Below are positions 20,780 to 30,048 of a stretch of 64,000 bases of DNA, piece after piece. Both the position numbers and the translations under genes were made by a program. This stretch comes from Trichomonas vaginalis G3. Taxonomy: Eukaryota > Parabasalia > Trichomonadida > Trichomonadidae. The DNA is taken from NCBI RefSeq assembly GCF_026262505.1, contig NC_067204.1, forward strand, positions 23,095,300 to 23,159,299. The letters are read 5' to 3'. Within the stretch, counting starts at the first letter, position 1; the number at the start of each line of letters is the position of its first letter. Below the pieces are notes generated by a model. It was not told where the DNA came from, ran no database searches, and saw nothing but the letters and a program-made list of their open reading frames with translations.

Positions 20780-22453
20780 ATGCAGTCACCAATTATTGTC
20801 CTTAACCAAACGCAGAAGCGCGAAAACGGTCGCAAGGCCCAGCTTTCCTGCATTCAAGCAGGAAAGATGACTGCCGACATCATTCGCACTTGCCTTGGTC
20901 CACAAGCAATGCTCAAGATGATTCTCGACTCAATGGGCACACTCGTTATCACAAACGATGGTAACTCCATTCTCCGTGAAATTGATGTCGCTCACCCAGC
21001 TTCTAAATCACTTATCGAACTTGCACGTGGCCAAGATGAAGAAGTTGGCGACGGCACAACTACAGTCGTTGTTCTTGCCGGTGAGATTCTTGCCGTCCTC
21101 GAACCACTCCTCAAGATGAACATTCACCCACATGTTATTGTTGCTGGCCTTCGTAAGGCTCTTGAAGACGCTCTCGCTCATCTCGAGAAGATCAAAGTAC
21201 CAATTGACAACACATCAGACTCTCAGATGCTCAGTATCATCAAGTCTGCTATCGGAACAAAGTTCCTTGTCAAATGGTCAGACTTAATCGCTAAGCTTGC
21301 TCTTGATACAGTCCGCCTTATCCGTACAGAAGATGGTTTCGTAGATCTTAAGCGCCAAGTCCGTATCGAGCGTATCATCGGCGGTGAACTCGAAGATTCC
21401 TACGTTATGCACGGCGTCCTCATCAACAAGGATGTTGTCCATTCCCACATGCGCCGCCACATCGACCATCCAAAGGTTTTAATCCTCGACAGTGGTCTCG
21501 AGTACAGGAAGGGCGAATCCATCACAACCATCGAAATTACAGGCGAGAACGACTACGCAAACATTCTTGCCGAAGAAGAACAGCAAGTTCGCCAGATGTG
21601 CGAAGCAGTTATCGCTACAGGTGCTAACCTTGTTGTTGTCGAGAAGGGCATCAGCGATCTTGCCTGCCACTACCTTGCCGAAGCCGGCATCACAGCTCTC
21701 CGCCGTTTCCAGCAAGTCCAACTTGATCGTATCGCCGCATGCACAGGCGCCACAATTGTTACACGTCCATCCGAAGCTACAGAAGCCGATCTTGGTACCA
21801 AGTGCGGTGTCTTCGATTGCCGCAAGATCGGTGATGAATTCTGGTCATTCTTCGATGAATGCGAGAATCCAAAGGCCTGCACCATGGTTCTCCGTGGTCC
21901 ATCCAAGGATGTTCTTCTTGAAATGTTCCGTATCATGGACGATGCCCTCAAGGTCGCCCGCAACCTCATGAGCGAGCCATCCTTGCTTCCAGGCGGTGGT
22001 GCAACAGAGATTTCCGTCTCCACAGCACTCAGAGAGAACTGCAAGAAGCTCGACGGCATCGAGCAGATGTCATACGAGACAGCCGCTCTCGCACTCGAAG
22101 TCATCCCACGTACACTCATCCAGAACTGCGGTGCTCCGACTATGAAAGTCCTTACCCAGCTCAAGTCAATCCACGCAGCAGATCCATCTAAGGCATCTAT
22201 GGGTATCGATGGCATGACAGGAAAGATCGCAGATATGGCAGAGAAGGGAATTTGGGATACATTCTCAGTTAAGGCACAGGCTTACAAGACTGCCTTCGAA
22301 TGCGCTATCTCCCTTCTCCGTGTCGATGACATCGTCAGCGGTATCATCGCTCGTGATGAGAACGGTAACCCAGTCAACAAGAAGAGTGTCACAGAGAAGC
22401 TTGATGAGAATACAGCTGCAGCTCTTGCTGGTCAGAACCCACAAGGTCTCTAA
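20780..22453 (+). CDS. CCT3: T-complex chaperonin subunit gamma
   Basis: Cytosolic group II chaperonin subunit that folds actin, tubulin and other proteins as part of the 16-mer TRiC/CCT ring. The ATG at 20780 gives 557 residues, and the start PIIVLNQTQKRENGRK matches the CCT gamma N-terminus (human PVLVLSQNTKRESGRK). ATPase signatures: IRTCLGPQAMLKM, TNDGNSILREIDVAHPASK, GDGTTTVVVLAGE (about residues 90-102) and LLPGGGATEIS (about 402-412). The VDDIVSGI terminal signature is also present. Codon use is strongly biased to C-ending codons, unlike neighbours, as expected for a highly expressed gene. The longer open frame upstream is not conserved. Confidence 0.95.
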   Translation: MQSPIIVLNQTQKRENGRKAQLSCIQAGKMTADIIRTCLGPQAMLKMILDSMGTLVITNDGNSILREIDVAHPASKSLIELARGQDEEVGDGTTTVVVLAGEILAVLEPLLKMNIHPHVIVAGLRKALEDALAHLEKIKVPIDNTSDSQMLSIIKSAIGTKFLVKWSDLIAKLALDTVRLIRTEDGFVDLKRQVRIERIIGGELEDSYVMHGVLINKDVVHSHMRRHIDHPKVLILDSGLEYRKGESITTIEITGENDYANILAEEEQQVRQMCEAVIATGANLVVVEKGISDLACHYLAEAGITALRRFQQVQLDRIAACTGATIVTRPSEATEADLGTKCGVFDCRKIGDEFWSFFDECENPKACTMVLRGPSKDVLLEMFRIMDDALKVARNLMSEPSLLPGGGATEISVSTALRENCKKLDGIEQMSYETAALALEVIPRTLIQNCGAPTMKVLTQLKSIHAADPSKASMGIDGMTGKIADMAEKGIWDTFSVKAQAYKTAFECAISLLRVDDIVSGIIARDENGNPVNKKSVTEKLDENTAAALAGQNPQGL

Positions 22454-22534
22454 AATATTATGAAATCAAAATAATTTTTATAAAAATAAAAATAAGAGAG
22501 GAGTTTTTATTACCTTTTTTTATATAATTTTTAA

Positions 22535-22654
22535 GGGAGCACTTACGCCCCTATGACATGACCTTCAATCTAGATGTTTAAGGTTAGTTTTCAATGGCGC
22601 TTCACGCCGGTTGTCAGATATTTGAATTAAAGTCAGGTGGGCGTAAGTGCATCC
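22535..22654. mobile_element. Small TTAA-flanked MITE, 120 bp
   Basis: The ends are GGGAGCACTTACGCCC and GGGCGTAAGTGCATCC, an imperfect 16-bp inverted repeat. TTAA lies on each side (22531-22534, 22655-22658). There is no coding capacity. It belongs to the same GTGCAC-ended family as the next element. Confidence 0.75.
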
Positions 22655-22658
22655 TTAA

Positions 22659-22840
22659 GGGTGCACTTACCACTTTCTGACACGTTCAGATAATATCAAC
22701 ATATCTTTATTTTAATAGCAAAAGAGTATAATAACCATTTTAGGAATAAAGCAGTGATTTATAATAACTTTTTCTCAATCAAAAATATTAGCTTTTTATC
22801 ATAGAAAATTTGGATATAACAGAAATTGGTAAGTGCACCC
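22659..22840. mobile_element. Second TTAA-flanked MITE, 182 bp, sharing a TTAA with the first
   Basis: The ends are GGGTGCACTTACCA and its perfect complement TGGTAAGTGCACCC, flanked by TTAA at 22655-22658 and 22841-22844. The left TTAA is also the right TTAA of the 120-bp element. The interior differs from the first MITE but matches the relic at 25.25-25.48 kb. Confidence 0.78.
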
Positions 22841-22844
22841 TTAA

Positions 22845-23259
22845 AATATAAAGACTTTTAGAACAAGGAGAGTAGAGTTTTTGGTGCCAAAGCTGATTTC
22901 TTTCCATTTTGAAACTGTTACATATACATTTAAAATATTCCTTGGTTTTTCAAACAATATATTGAGTTTTTAAAAGAGGCATTCTATATCATGTTGTGGA
23001 TATAAGACTTCAAGTAGATAATAAACAACAAGTTGGGTTAATATGAGATTAGAAATTCTATATGTCTGTGTCACCAACAGTTGAATGAAATTATTGTTCT
23101 AAACAATCCAAGTTAAATCTAAATGGGAGCGGTGCTTATTCTACGAAATGATTAATATATAAAATCTATGTTTATTAAATCACTGAAATTGTTTGAGGAG
23201 TGAGAGAAAATTTTGATGTCTTTTATAAAAAAGTGACAAATTTTAGAGATTTTAGATTT
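22845..23259. other. Spacer upstream of the NVL-like gene
   Basis: About 415 bases between the MITE and the AAA ATPase start. It should hold the promoter. No further gene or repeat seen. Confidence 0.45.
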
Positions 23260-25152
23260 ATGAAAGGAAAACCATTCAAACAAGCTGATGCTTTTCCATA
23301 TTTCAAGGAAATGTCAGAAAAGAATGGTGGGTACATTGATGTTAATGCAGTTTTTGAACAATTAAAGCAAGATCATCCTGAATTTACACTCGATCTCCAG
23401 AAAGTTACATCATACGCAGCAAATTACGCCAGAGACAATGGATGCAAAGTTGGGACAAACAAATTAGCTCCAAAGAAAGAACCAAAGCAAGTAGAAAACG
23501 AATTTACACCAGTTGAACCACAGTTCACATTTGCTGATGTCGGCGGACTTGACAATCAGAAAATGGCAATCTACGGCTACTTATCACAGTTCCTTGGCGC
23601 TCGTGCTCTTCATAAAAGTATCAATGTTTCTCCAATTTGCGGTATTCTACTTCATGGTCCTTCAGGATGCGGAAAAACTCTTTTTGCTGAAGCAGCTGTT
23701 GGAGAATTCGCAAGTAACGTCAAATTTTTCAAAACATCCGCTACAAACTTCTTCAGCGCACAAGGAGGCCAAGGAGAAGCTAAAATCAGAGCATTATTCC
23801 AAGCAGCAAGTACATCTCCCAATTCTGTCATCTTTATTGATGATATTGATTTATTATCCGGAAACAAAACATCGCATTTAGCCGAACAGCTTGCCCAATG
23901 CATGGATAACTGCATTACCAGCAAAAACTACGTTTTCGTTATCGGTGCCACTCATAAAATCGAAAAATTACCAAAATGCATCCGAAACACCGCAAAATTT
24001 ACGAAAGAGATTGCTATTGGCATTCCAGATAAAGAAGGTCGTGCCGCCATTCTCCAAGCTCTCATCCACGACGTTAAAAATTCTTCAGATGTGAACATCG
24101 ACCAAATTGCGACCGAAGCAGAAGGATACGTTGGTGCAGACCTCAATGCCTTAGTCAAAGAAGCCGGTTTCCTTGCTGTCCAGCGCGCAATGGACAACAA
24201 TCAAGAAGACACCGAAATTACGAACCAAGATTACATTTCCGCTATAGATCGTGTTCAACCATCATTACGCCGTGAAGGATTCACCACCAACGTTGCTCCT
24301 GTCTCATTCGACAAGATCGGCGGCCTCGAGGATGTCAAGAAAGAGCTTAGCACTGCAATTATTGATGCCATTGTGATGCCAGACATTTTCAAAGCTTATG
24401 ACCACAAACCAGCATCAGGAATCATTTTGTATGGACCTCCTGGCTGCGGAAAGACATTGTTGGCAAGGGCAATAGCACATGAAGCATATAGAGCAGCATT
24501 CATATCAGTTAAAGGTCCAGAACTTCTCAACAAATACTTAGGAGAAAGTGAATCCGCCATCAGAGGAGTTTTTTCTCGCGCGAGAGATTCAGCACCATGC
24601 GTTATTTTCTTTGATGAAATTGATGCGATATGTCCACGCAGATCCGATGATTCATCGAACGCCGCAGCCTCACGTGTTGTTAACCAGTTACTTACTGAGA
24701 TGGATGGACTTGTAGGAAGAGGACAAGTCTTCGTTATTGGCGCAACAAACAGATTGGAACTTGTTGATGAAGCGATGTTGAGACCAGGAAGATTGGATAA
24801 GAAAATAGAAGTTCCTAAACCGGATTTCAACGGAAGATGCGATATTCTTCGCAAGAAATTGGAAAGAATAGTTTGCAAGAGGGATGATATCGATGTTGAA
24901 AGGATTTCTGAATTAACAGATGGTTTCAGTGGTGCAGAAATAGATGCGTTAGTTACAGAAGCCGCTGAATTCGCAATAAACGAAATGAAGAAGAAAATTA
25001 AAGAAGATTTACCAGAATGCAATGATCCAACTGAAATTAGCAAGGTTATTGCACAGCGTATTCGTGAGTTGTCTCCTGATCAATGGTGCCCTGTAACTCA
25101 GGAACACTTGTTAGCGGGAAAGGATAAAATTATTGCCAATATGAGAAAATAA
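23260..25152 (+). CDS. NVL: Tandem AAA ATPase, NVL/Rix7 type (ribosome biogenesis)
   Basis: 630 residues from the first in-frame ATG (the open frame upstream begins at a GTG). A winged-helix-like N-terminal segment (YIDVNAVFEQL) resembles the NVL N-domain. D1 has FADVGGLDN, Walker A GPSGCGKT (about 133) and Walker B IFIDDID (about 191), with Asp where Glu is usual. D2 has IGGLEDVKKELSTAI, GPPGCGKTLLA (about 392), ISVKGPELLNKYLGESE, FFDEID (about 450) and ATNRLELVDEAMLRPGRLD. The D2 block matches NVL (FISVKGPELLN, CPRRSD) better than CDC48. NVL/Rix7 strips factors from pre-60S particles in the nucleolus. It is shorter than human NVL (856) because the N-terminus is compact. Confidence 0.87.
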   Translation: MKGKPFKQADAFPYFKEMSEKNGGYIDVNAVFEQLKQDHPEFTLDLQKVTSYAANYARDNGCKVGTNKLAPKKEPKQVENEFTPVEPQFTFADVGGLDNQKMAIYGYLSQFLGARALHKSINVSPICGILLHGPSGCGKTLFAEAAVGEFASNVKFFKTSATNFFSAQGGQGEAKIRALFQAASTSPNSVIFIDDIDLLSGNKTSHLAEQLAQCMDNCITSKNYVFVIGATHKIEKLPKCIRNTAKFTKEIAIGIPDKEGRAAILQALIHDVKNSSDVNIDQIATEAEGYVGADLNALVKEAGFLAVQRAMDNNQEDTEITNQDYISAIDRVQPSLRREGFTTNVAPVSFDKIGGLEDVKKELSTAIIDAIVMPDIFKAYDHKPASGIILYGPPGCGKTLLARAIAHEAYRAAFISVKGPELLNKYLGESESAIRGVFSRARDSAPCVIFFDEIDAICPRRSDDSSNAAASRVVNQLLTEMDGLVGRGQVFVIGATNRLELVDEAMLRPGRLDKKIEVPKPDFNGRCDILRKKLERIVCKRDDIDVERISELTDGFSGAEIDALVTEAAEFAINEMKKKIKEDLPECNDPTEISKVIAQRIRELSPDQWCPVTQEHLLAGKDKIIANMRK

Positions 25153-25249
25153 AAATAAATATTTATATTTTTAGAGTTTTTAGAAAATAATAATTTTTTT
25201 AATCATTATATTTACTATATAAGTATACTGTCCTGTTGTAATATTTGCA

Positions 25250-25477
25250 AAAAGCCATCAGAAAGTGATGTTGACAGGATGTTATTGCTGGAGATACGTT
25301 TTTTGACATTCAAGCTTTATTACACAATTTTCGAAGGTCAAAAGTTAATTTTTTCGGTCAGGAAGAAGTAACTGCAAATCATTACATAGTGCCTAATAAG
25401 GCTGTTGTACATTTCTGCTGTTAAAATAAAGATATATTGATTTTTTAAAAGCATGTTAGATAGCGGTAAGTGCACCT
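25250..25477 (-). repeat. Truncated inverted copy of the 182-bp MITE family
   Basis: The end GGTAAGTGCACCT-TTAA at about 25465-25481 matches the 22659-22840 element end. The adjacent AAAATAAAGATATATTGAT is the reverse complement of its interior (ATCAACATATCTTTATTTTA). The opposite terminus is missing, so this is an older, truncated copy; its far boundary is approximate. Confidence 0.6.
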
Positions 25478-25539
25478 TTAAAAGGAACTTTTTTAAAATC
25501 AATCAATCGATATAAAAATTTTGACATTCATGCATATAC

Positions 25540-26060
25540 TATTTATGCAGAGCAATTCGTTCATAAACACATTTTGCGTTGACATCTGCATCATGTGACA
25601 AAATAAGTCCCATCAATTCAAAAGGTAGATAATCTGTTGAATAATGAAGTGGAGTTTTGCCGTCTTTTTCATTGATTTAAGCATCATGTTCAATAAAAAG
25701 TTCAGTTATATCTTCATCATTAATAACAGAAATAAGGAGTGATATTGTTCGATTATTATATATTTGGCAATAGATAAAAATTAGTAATTCTGTGTTATCT
25801 ATGTTTTTTTCTACAACAGTACTATGCATTTAGTGCATATATCAAAATAATTGCATGAATACTATATGTCCATCATTGCAATCATCAATAACTCTAACTG
25901 CTGAAGACTATATTGGATAATTCCGAAGTAACATTTAAATCTTGCAAAATAGTATCAACAAAAATCTTCGTTGATCATTTCCTGATATATTTGACAAAAA
26001 CTAAGAAAATAATCACAGACTATAGAGAAATCATCATGTATCAAGTTGAACACACATAGT
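25540..26060 (-). pseudogene. Decayed ankyrin-repeat relic
   Basis: Minus-strand fragments read like the local ankyrin family (INEKDGKTPLHYST, ELMGLILSHDADVN) but are interrupted repeatedly. No usable frame longer than about two repeats remains. It represents the end of a dead DUF3447/ankyrin copy. Confidence 0.6.
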
Positions 26061-26137
26061 CTTAATTGAAAAAAATAAAAAATATAAAATATTTAATTAA
26101 TATTCCACAATTTTGTTTATTAAAATTGTTTTTAACA

Positions 26138-26815
26138 TTAACATTTCAAAAATGTATCTGCAAGCTTGCGATTGCGATGTCTCAATGATATAATAGCACG
26201 TTTTAGATCTTCATCGCTTGATGTGTCTGTAATTTTAGGACAAGGGCCACTATTTTGTAGATCCCAAAGTAATGCTTCATTTCGAGCGAAATCTTTGAAC
26301 TCTCCTTGATGGAATTGATGATATTTTTTGATTTGATTATTTTTCAGCTGATTATTAACAGCATTATCATATTTGGCTGAATCAGAAGTAAATGAATCGA
26401 AATCTGTAAAGTTTTTAGCATTTTCGCGCTCTTCATCTGTAATTTCCTCGTTATTAAGTTTCTTAAGCGATGGAACTGTATTAATAATAGCTAATCTCCA
26501 GTTTTCAAGAGTAGAAATTGGTGTATCAAGCATCAATAACTCTTCTAATTTAGTTAATCTATTAAAACCGTCAATATTTTCGATTGGATTTCCGGATATG
26601 TCCAAAAATGTCATCATTGGTTGTTGTTTGAGAGATTTCAGTGAAGTTAACTGGTTATTACTTGCATTTAATTGTTGCAATTTGTATTGAACGCCTAAAC
26701 AGAACAAAGACGAAAGATTTTGGTTGGAAACATCACAAACTCCATTTTCGAGCTTACCAACAACACGAGGTTCCTCTTTAACTTCAACTTCACTATCAAA
26801 TTCTTCTTCACTCAT
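26138..26815 (-). CDS. Leucine-rich repeat protein with LRRcap (U2A'/ANP32-like)
   Basis: A 225-residue intact ORF. The acidic N-terminus (SEEEFDSEVEVKEEPR) precedes three to four leucine-rich repeats of the SDS22-like type (LQQLNASNNQLTSLKSL, MTFLDISGNPIENIDGFNRL, KLEELLMLDTPIS). An LRRcap-type motif (PSLKKLNNEEITDEER) follows, with a charged C-terminus rich in Asn and Lys. This architecture matches small LRRcap proteins such as U2 snRNP A' and ANP32. The acidic segment is N-terminal, unlike ANP32, so I leave it unassigned. Confidence 0.75.
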   Translation of the reverse strand: MSEEEFDSEVEVKEEPRVVGKLENGVCDVSNQNLSSLFCLGVQYKLQQLNASNNQLTSLKSLKQQPMMTFLDISGNPIENIDGFNRLTKLEELLMLDTPISTLENWRLAIINTVPSLKKLNNEEITDEERENAKNFTDFDSFTSDSAKYDNAVNNQLKNNQIKKYHQFHQGEFKDFARNEALLWDLQNSGPCPKITDTSSDEDLKRAIISLRHRNRKLADTFLKC

Positions 26816-27335
26816 TTTGGATTGTCACTTTTCCAATACATTCTCAGTGAAATAAAGCGAAAGTGAAAATAAGTGGCCATTATTTGTCTATTAATGACAC
26901 GAAGCGAGCATCGAAAACCACAATGGACACGTTGAAATTGCTTTTTATGTTTTTTGATTTGATGACGAATAATTTCTGAATTTGACAGTTCATATTATAT
27001 GAACACTTCATTACATGGCCAGACAAACTACACTAATTCATAAATCTCCTCCAAAATCCATATGTATTTCTTTCAAAGTGAATTTTCAGTATATATCGGC
27101 GAGTAGGTGACAAAAGTGCATACTCTTAAACTAACCTTAAATGTTGATTTTTCGATATTTTCGGTATTAACCTTATTGTAAATTTTTCCGGTGATAAATT
27201 TATCACACTGAGGTTATTTTTCCGGTGAGATTTTTAACCTTGATTTAATGAAATTAATATATATAAATTTTATTATTTTTAATTTCGAATGAGTATAATA
27301 AAATATTTTTTATGTGTTTTTGTTTTTGATGTGAT
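26816..27335. other. Spacer upstream of the MULE transposase
   Basis: About 520 bases between divergent genes. It contains a small palindrome (GGTGATAAATTTATCAC, about 27191-27207). If the transposase belongs to a full element, its left end should be here, but I cannot define an inverted-repeat end. Confidence 0.4.
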
Positions 27336-28844
27336 TTGAATTTTGTTAACTCTTTTCAAAATCACTTCATTTTTCTGATTTCGGTGGACTTAGAGGATCT
27401 TATTGCTTTTGGTATTAAACAGGAAGTCAAGGGCGGTGTCCCATACAGAAGAAGAACGGGATCTCCAAAGCAATATGTCACTTATTCATGTTCGTATCCC
27501 CTATGCAAGGCAAAATTTAGGGTTGAAGAACAAAATGGAGTGTTTACTATAAGTAAAGTTAATGAAGAACATTGCCATCATATAGGAGTTGAAATGGGTT
27601 CACATTACGCGAGTAAATTTTATCAAAAATGGATCGAACTTTATATTAAAAACGGTGGAAAGCAATTTCTTGCTCAAAATGCATTTTTTGATAAGTTCGG
27701 AATTGATACGAATAACAAAGAAACGATGAAACTTTTCGCGCAGTCTACTGATGCTTTAAAGCACAAATTTTATCGCCTTGATGAGATTATTGCACAAAGA
27801 TTATCAAACGATCCTTACACTTCTTTGGAAGCATTTTTGAATAATTTACAGGAAGAGTGCCCAGATGATCTCGTTCAATTTGATTACAATGGAGATTTTT
27901 CCGAGTTTACAATCATATATGCACCTTTTGCTGCAAAAGAATTGGTGCATAGCATTGATAACCCTCTCCACGTCGATTCCACTCATTCTTTAATTAAAGG
28001 AAAGATCCAATTGTTTGCAGTAACAATGAAAACAAGTCAAAACACAATTTTTCCCTTTTGCTATTTTTTAGTGAACCCTCAGACATCTGAAAAAATTCAA
28101 GAATGTTTGGTGAAATTCTGTGAGTTTGCGCACCTGGATCCACAGCATTGGAGCGCTGACTGTGCGCTAAGCATTGCTCGCGCAATTGAGGACGGATTTC
28201 CTCTTGCGCAGCTCAGTTGGTGCGCTGTGCATGTTTTACGCGCATGTGCAAAAGTTGGAAGCTATTTTGACAATCCACAGAATTTTGAGAACTTCTATTT
28301 AGCAATGGACTTTTTGACATTACGTGCAGATGCAACGAATGCAGAAAAGCTGGCTGAAGAGTCTGATGAAACATATGAGTTCTTGACAACAATGTTAGAA
28401 GAAGAAGAACCGCGCGCTTTGAAGTATTTCGATAAACAATGGAGAAGAACCAAAGAACATTGGATGATGTTATATCGTGGAGAAGGTGATTCCACGAATA
28501 ACATTGCGGAATCACACTTTCATCAATTAAAGCAAACATTTTTCTTGGGTAAGAAAAATGAGCGCATTGATGACATCGTCATAACTCTCATCACTGTTGT
28601 GATTCCAAATGCGATTATTAAGGTTCAAGTCGCTAATGTTTTGAATGAAGAAAGAGCAGTAAGAATTCTTACAAGGGCAGGTAATCAGATTGTTGAGCAA
28701 AGAGCTTCAAAACACGATGAATGTTTGAAATTAATTCAACACATTTTGGAAATTGTCGAAAGCCGAAGGATTGAACCTAATGTCCTTATTCCATCTTTGA
28801 AGGCAATATTAAATTTGGCACAAAGAAGTTTAAAGGAAGAGTAA
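27336..28844 (+). pseudogene. Mutator-like (MULE) transposase, apparently 5'-truncated
   Basis: 502-codon open frame. An N-terminal WRKY/FLYWCH-like zinc finger (YSCSYPLCKAKF with HCHHIG) precedes the MULE catalytic core. Likely DDE residues are Asp214 in HVDSTHS (27975), Asp275 in WSADCAL (28158) and Glu392 in NIAESHF (28509), with the CxxH-like CAVHVLRAC between. The frame opens with TTG after a stop; the first in-frame ATG lies past the zinc finger, so the true start is missing or the protein is shortened. Otherwise it is uninterrupted. It catalysed cut-and-paste movement of its own element; it could also be a domesticated copy. Confidence 0.85.
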
Positions 28845-30048
28845 GCAAGATTAGATAATTTGGACTTTTTTTAAAATTAATGAATAAACAGTATATTTTT
28901 GAAGTGTAAGCTTATTTACCTGAAGCTATATTACTTAATATAACATTCAAAGTATTATTGCTATTTATTGGAGAACAAATTTATGTAATTTTCACATGAA
29001 AATTGATAAATTTGTATTTCCTTATGATAATCAATTTTTGTATTTGTAGAGAGTCTCCCTGCATGATATCAAGACTTGGCTATTAGTCTTTATCCATTTT
29101 TGAAAATTGTATTGTAAATTGTAAGAATTTCTGAATACTACTACTATAAAATATAATTGCTTATCTATGTATATTCTCCCTGCATGATATCAAGACTTGG
29201 CTATTAGTCTTTATCCATTTTTGAAAATTGTATTGTAAATTGTAAGAATTTCTGAATACTACTACTATAAAATATAATTGCTTATCTATGTATATTCTCC
29301 CTGCATGATATCAAGACTTGGCTATAAGTCTCTATTCATTATGAGTATGACCCCATTTTTTTTTACAAAAAGTGCCGAATTGCAACTTTGTCCCAATCTC
29401 ATATATCGGCACCCAGCTACACTGTATATAATACGTTCTCTCTAATTAAATCAAATTATTTATCTAAATTTCATATTTTTATTACTAATGTTGACCATTT
29501 ACGGATGCAATTTTTAATTGTACTTAAACTAATAGCATATATCAATTTAATTTCTATTGTCCTGTAGATTGGTCCATTTAAATCTCCGAAAATTCAATGA
29601 TCAAATAATTTCAAAAATAAATCAGGTTCAAAATTCAATTGTATGATATAAATTTTATTCTAAATCCTATGATATAAAATATGCAAGAATCTTATAAATT
29701 CCTTCAAAATGCTGAACTTCTTGTTTGATATTCCTCGCATTCAATGAAATTGAAAGAACCTTGGGGAAATATATATATATAAGTTTAACTCATAACTTTG
29801 TATGTAACTTCCATTAGCAAATAATTTTTTTAACATACTTATCTGGATGAAAATCTTATGCAATTAGACATTTTTGTTATTGTTATTTTATTTCATATCT
29901 ACAAACTTAATCAAAATCCATAATTTAAATCCGAAATCTTTGTGATCAATGTTTTCCCACAGACACAATATAGCATTTACATTTCCCAATGAATATTAAA
30001 GATCTTTTGAATTGTAAAATTGAAATGTGTGATTATTAAAAATTATTA
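28845..30048. other. Spacer with tandem repeat, MULE to ankyrin gene
   Basis: 1.2 kb. Apart from the 121-bp tandem repeat it is AT-rich sequence without a supported gene. The right end of the MULE element probably lies here but no matching terminal repeat could be identified. Confidence 0.45.
29054..29340. repeat. Tandem repeat, 121-bp unit, about 2.4 copies
   Basis: Copies start at 29054, 29175 and 29296 with TCTCCCTGCATGATATCAAG; the first two are almost identical and the third is partial. It lies about 200 bases downstream of the MULE gene and may be subterminal sequence of that element, as tandem repeats often are. Confidence 0.85.
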
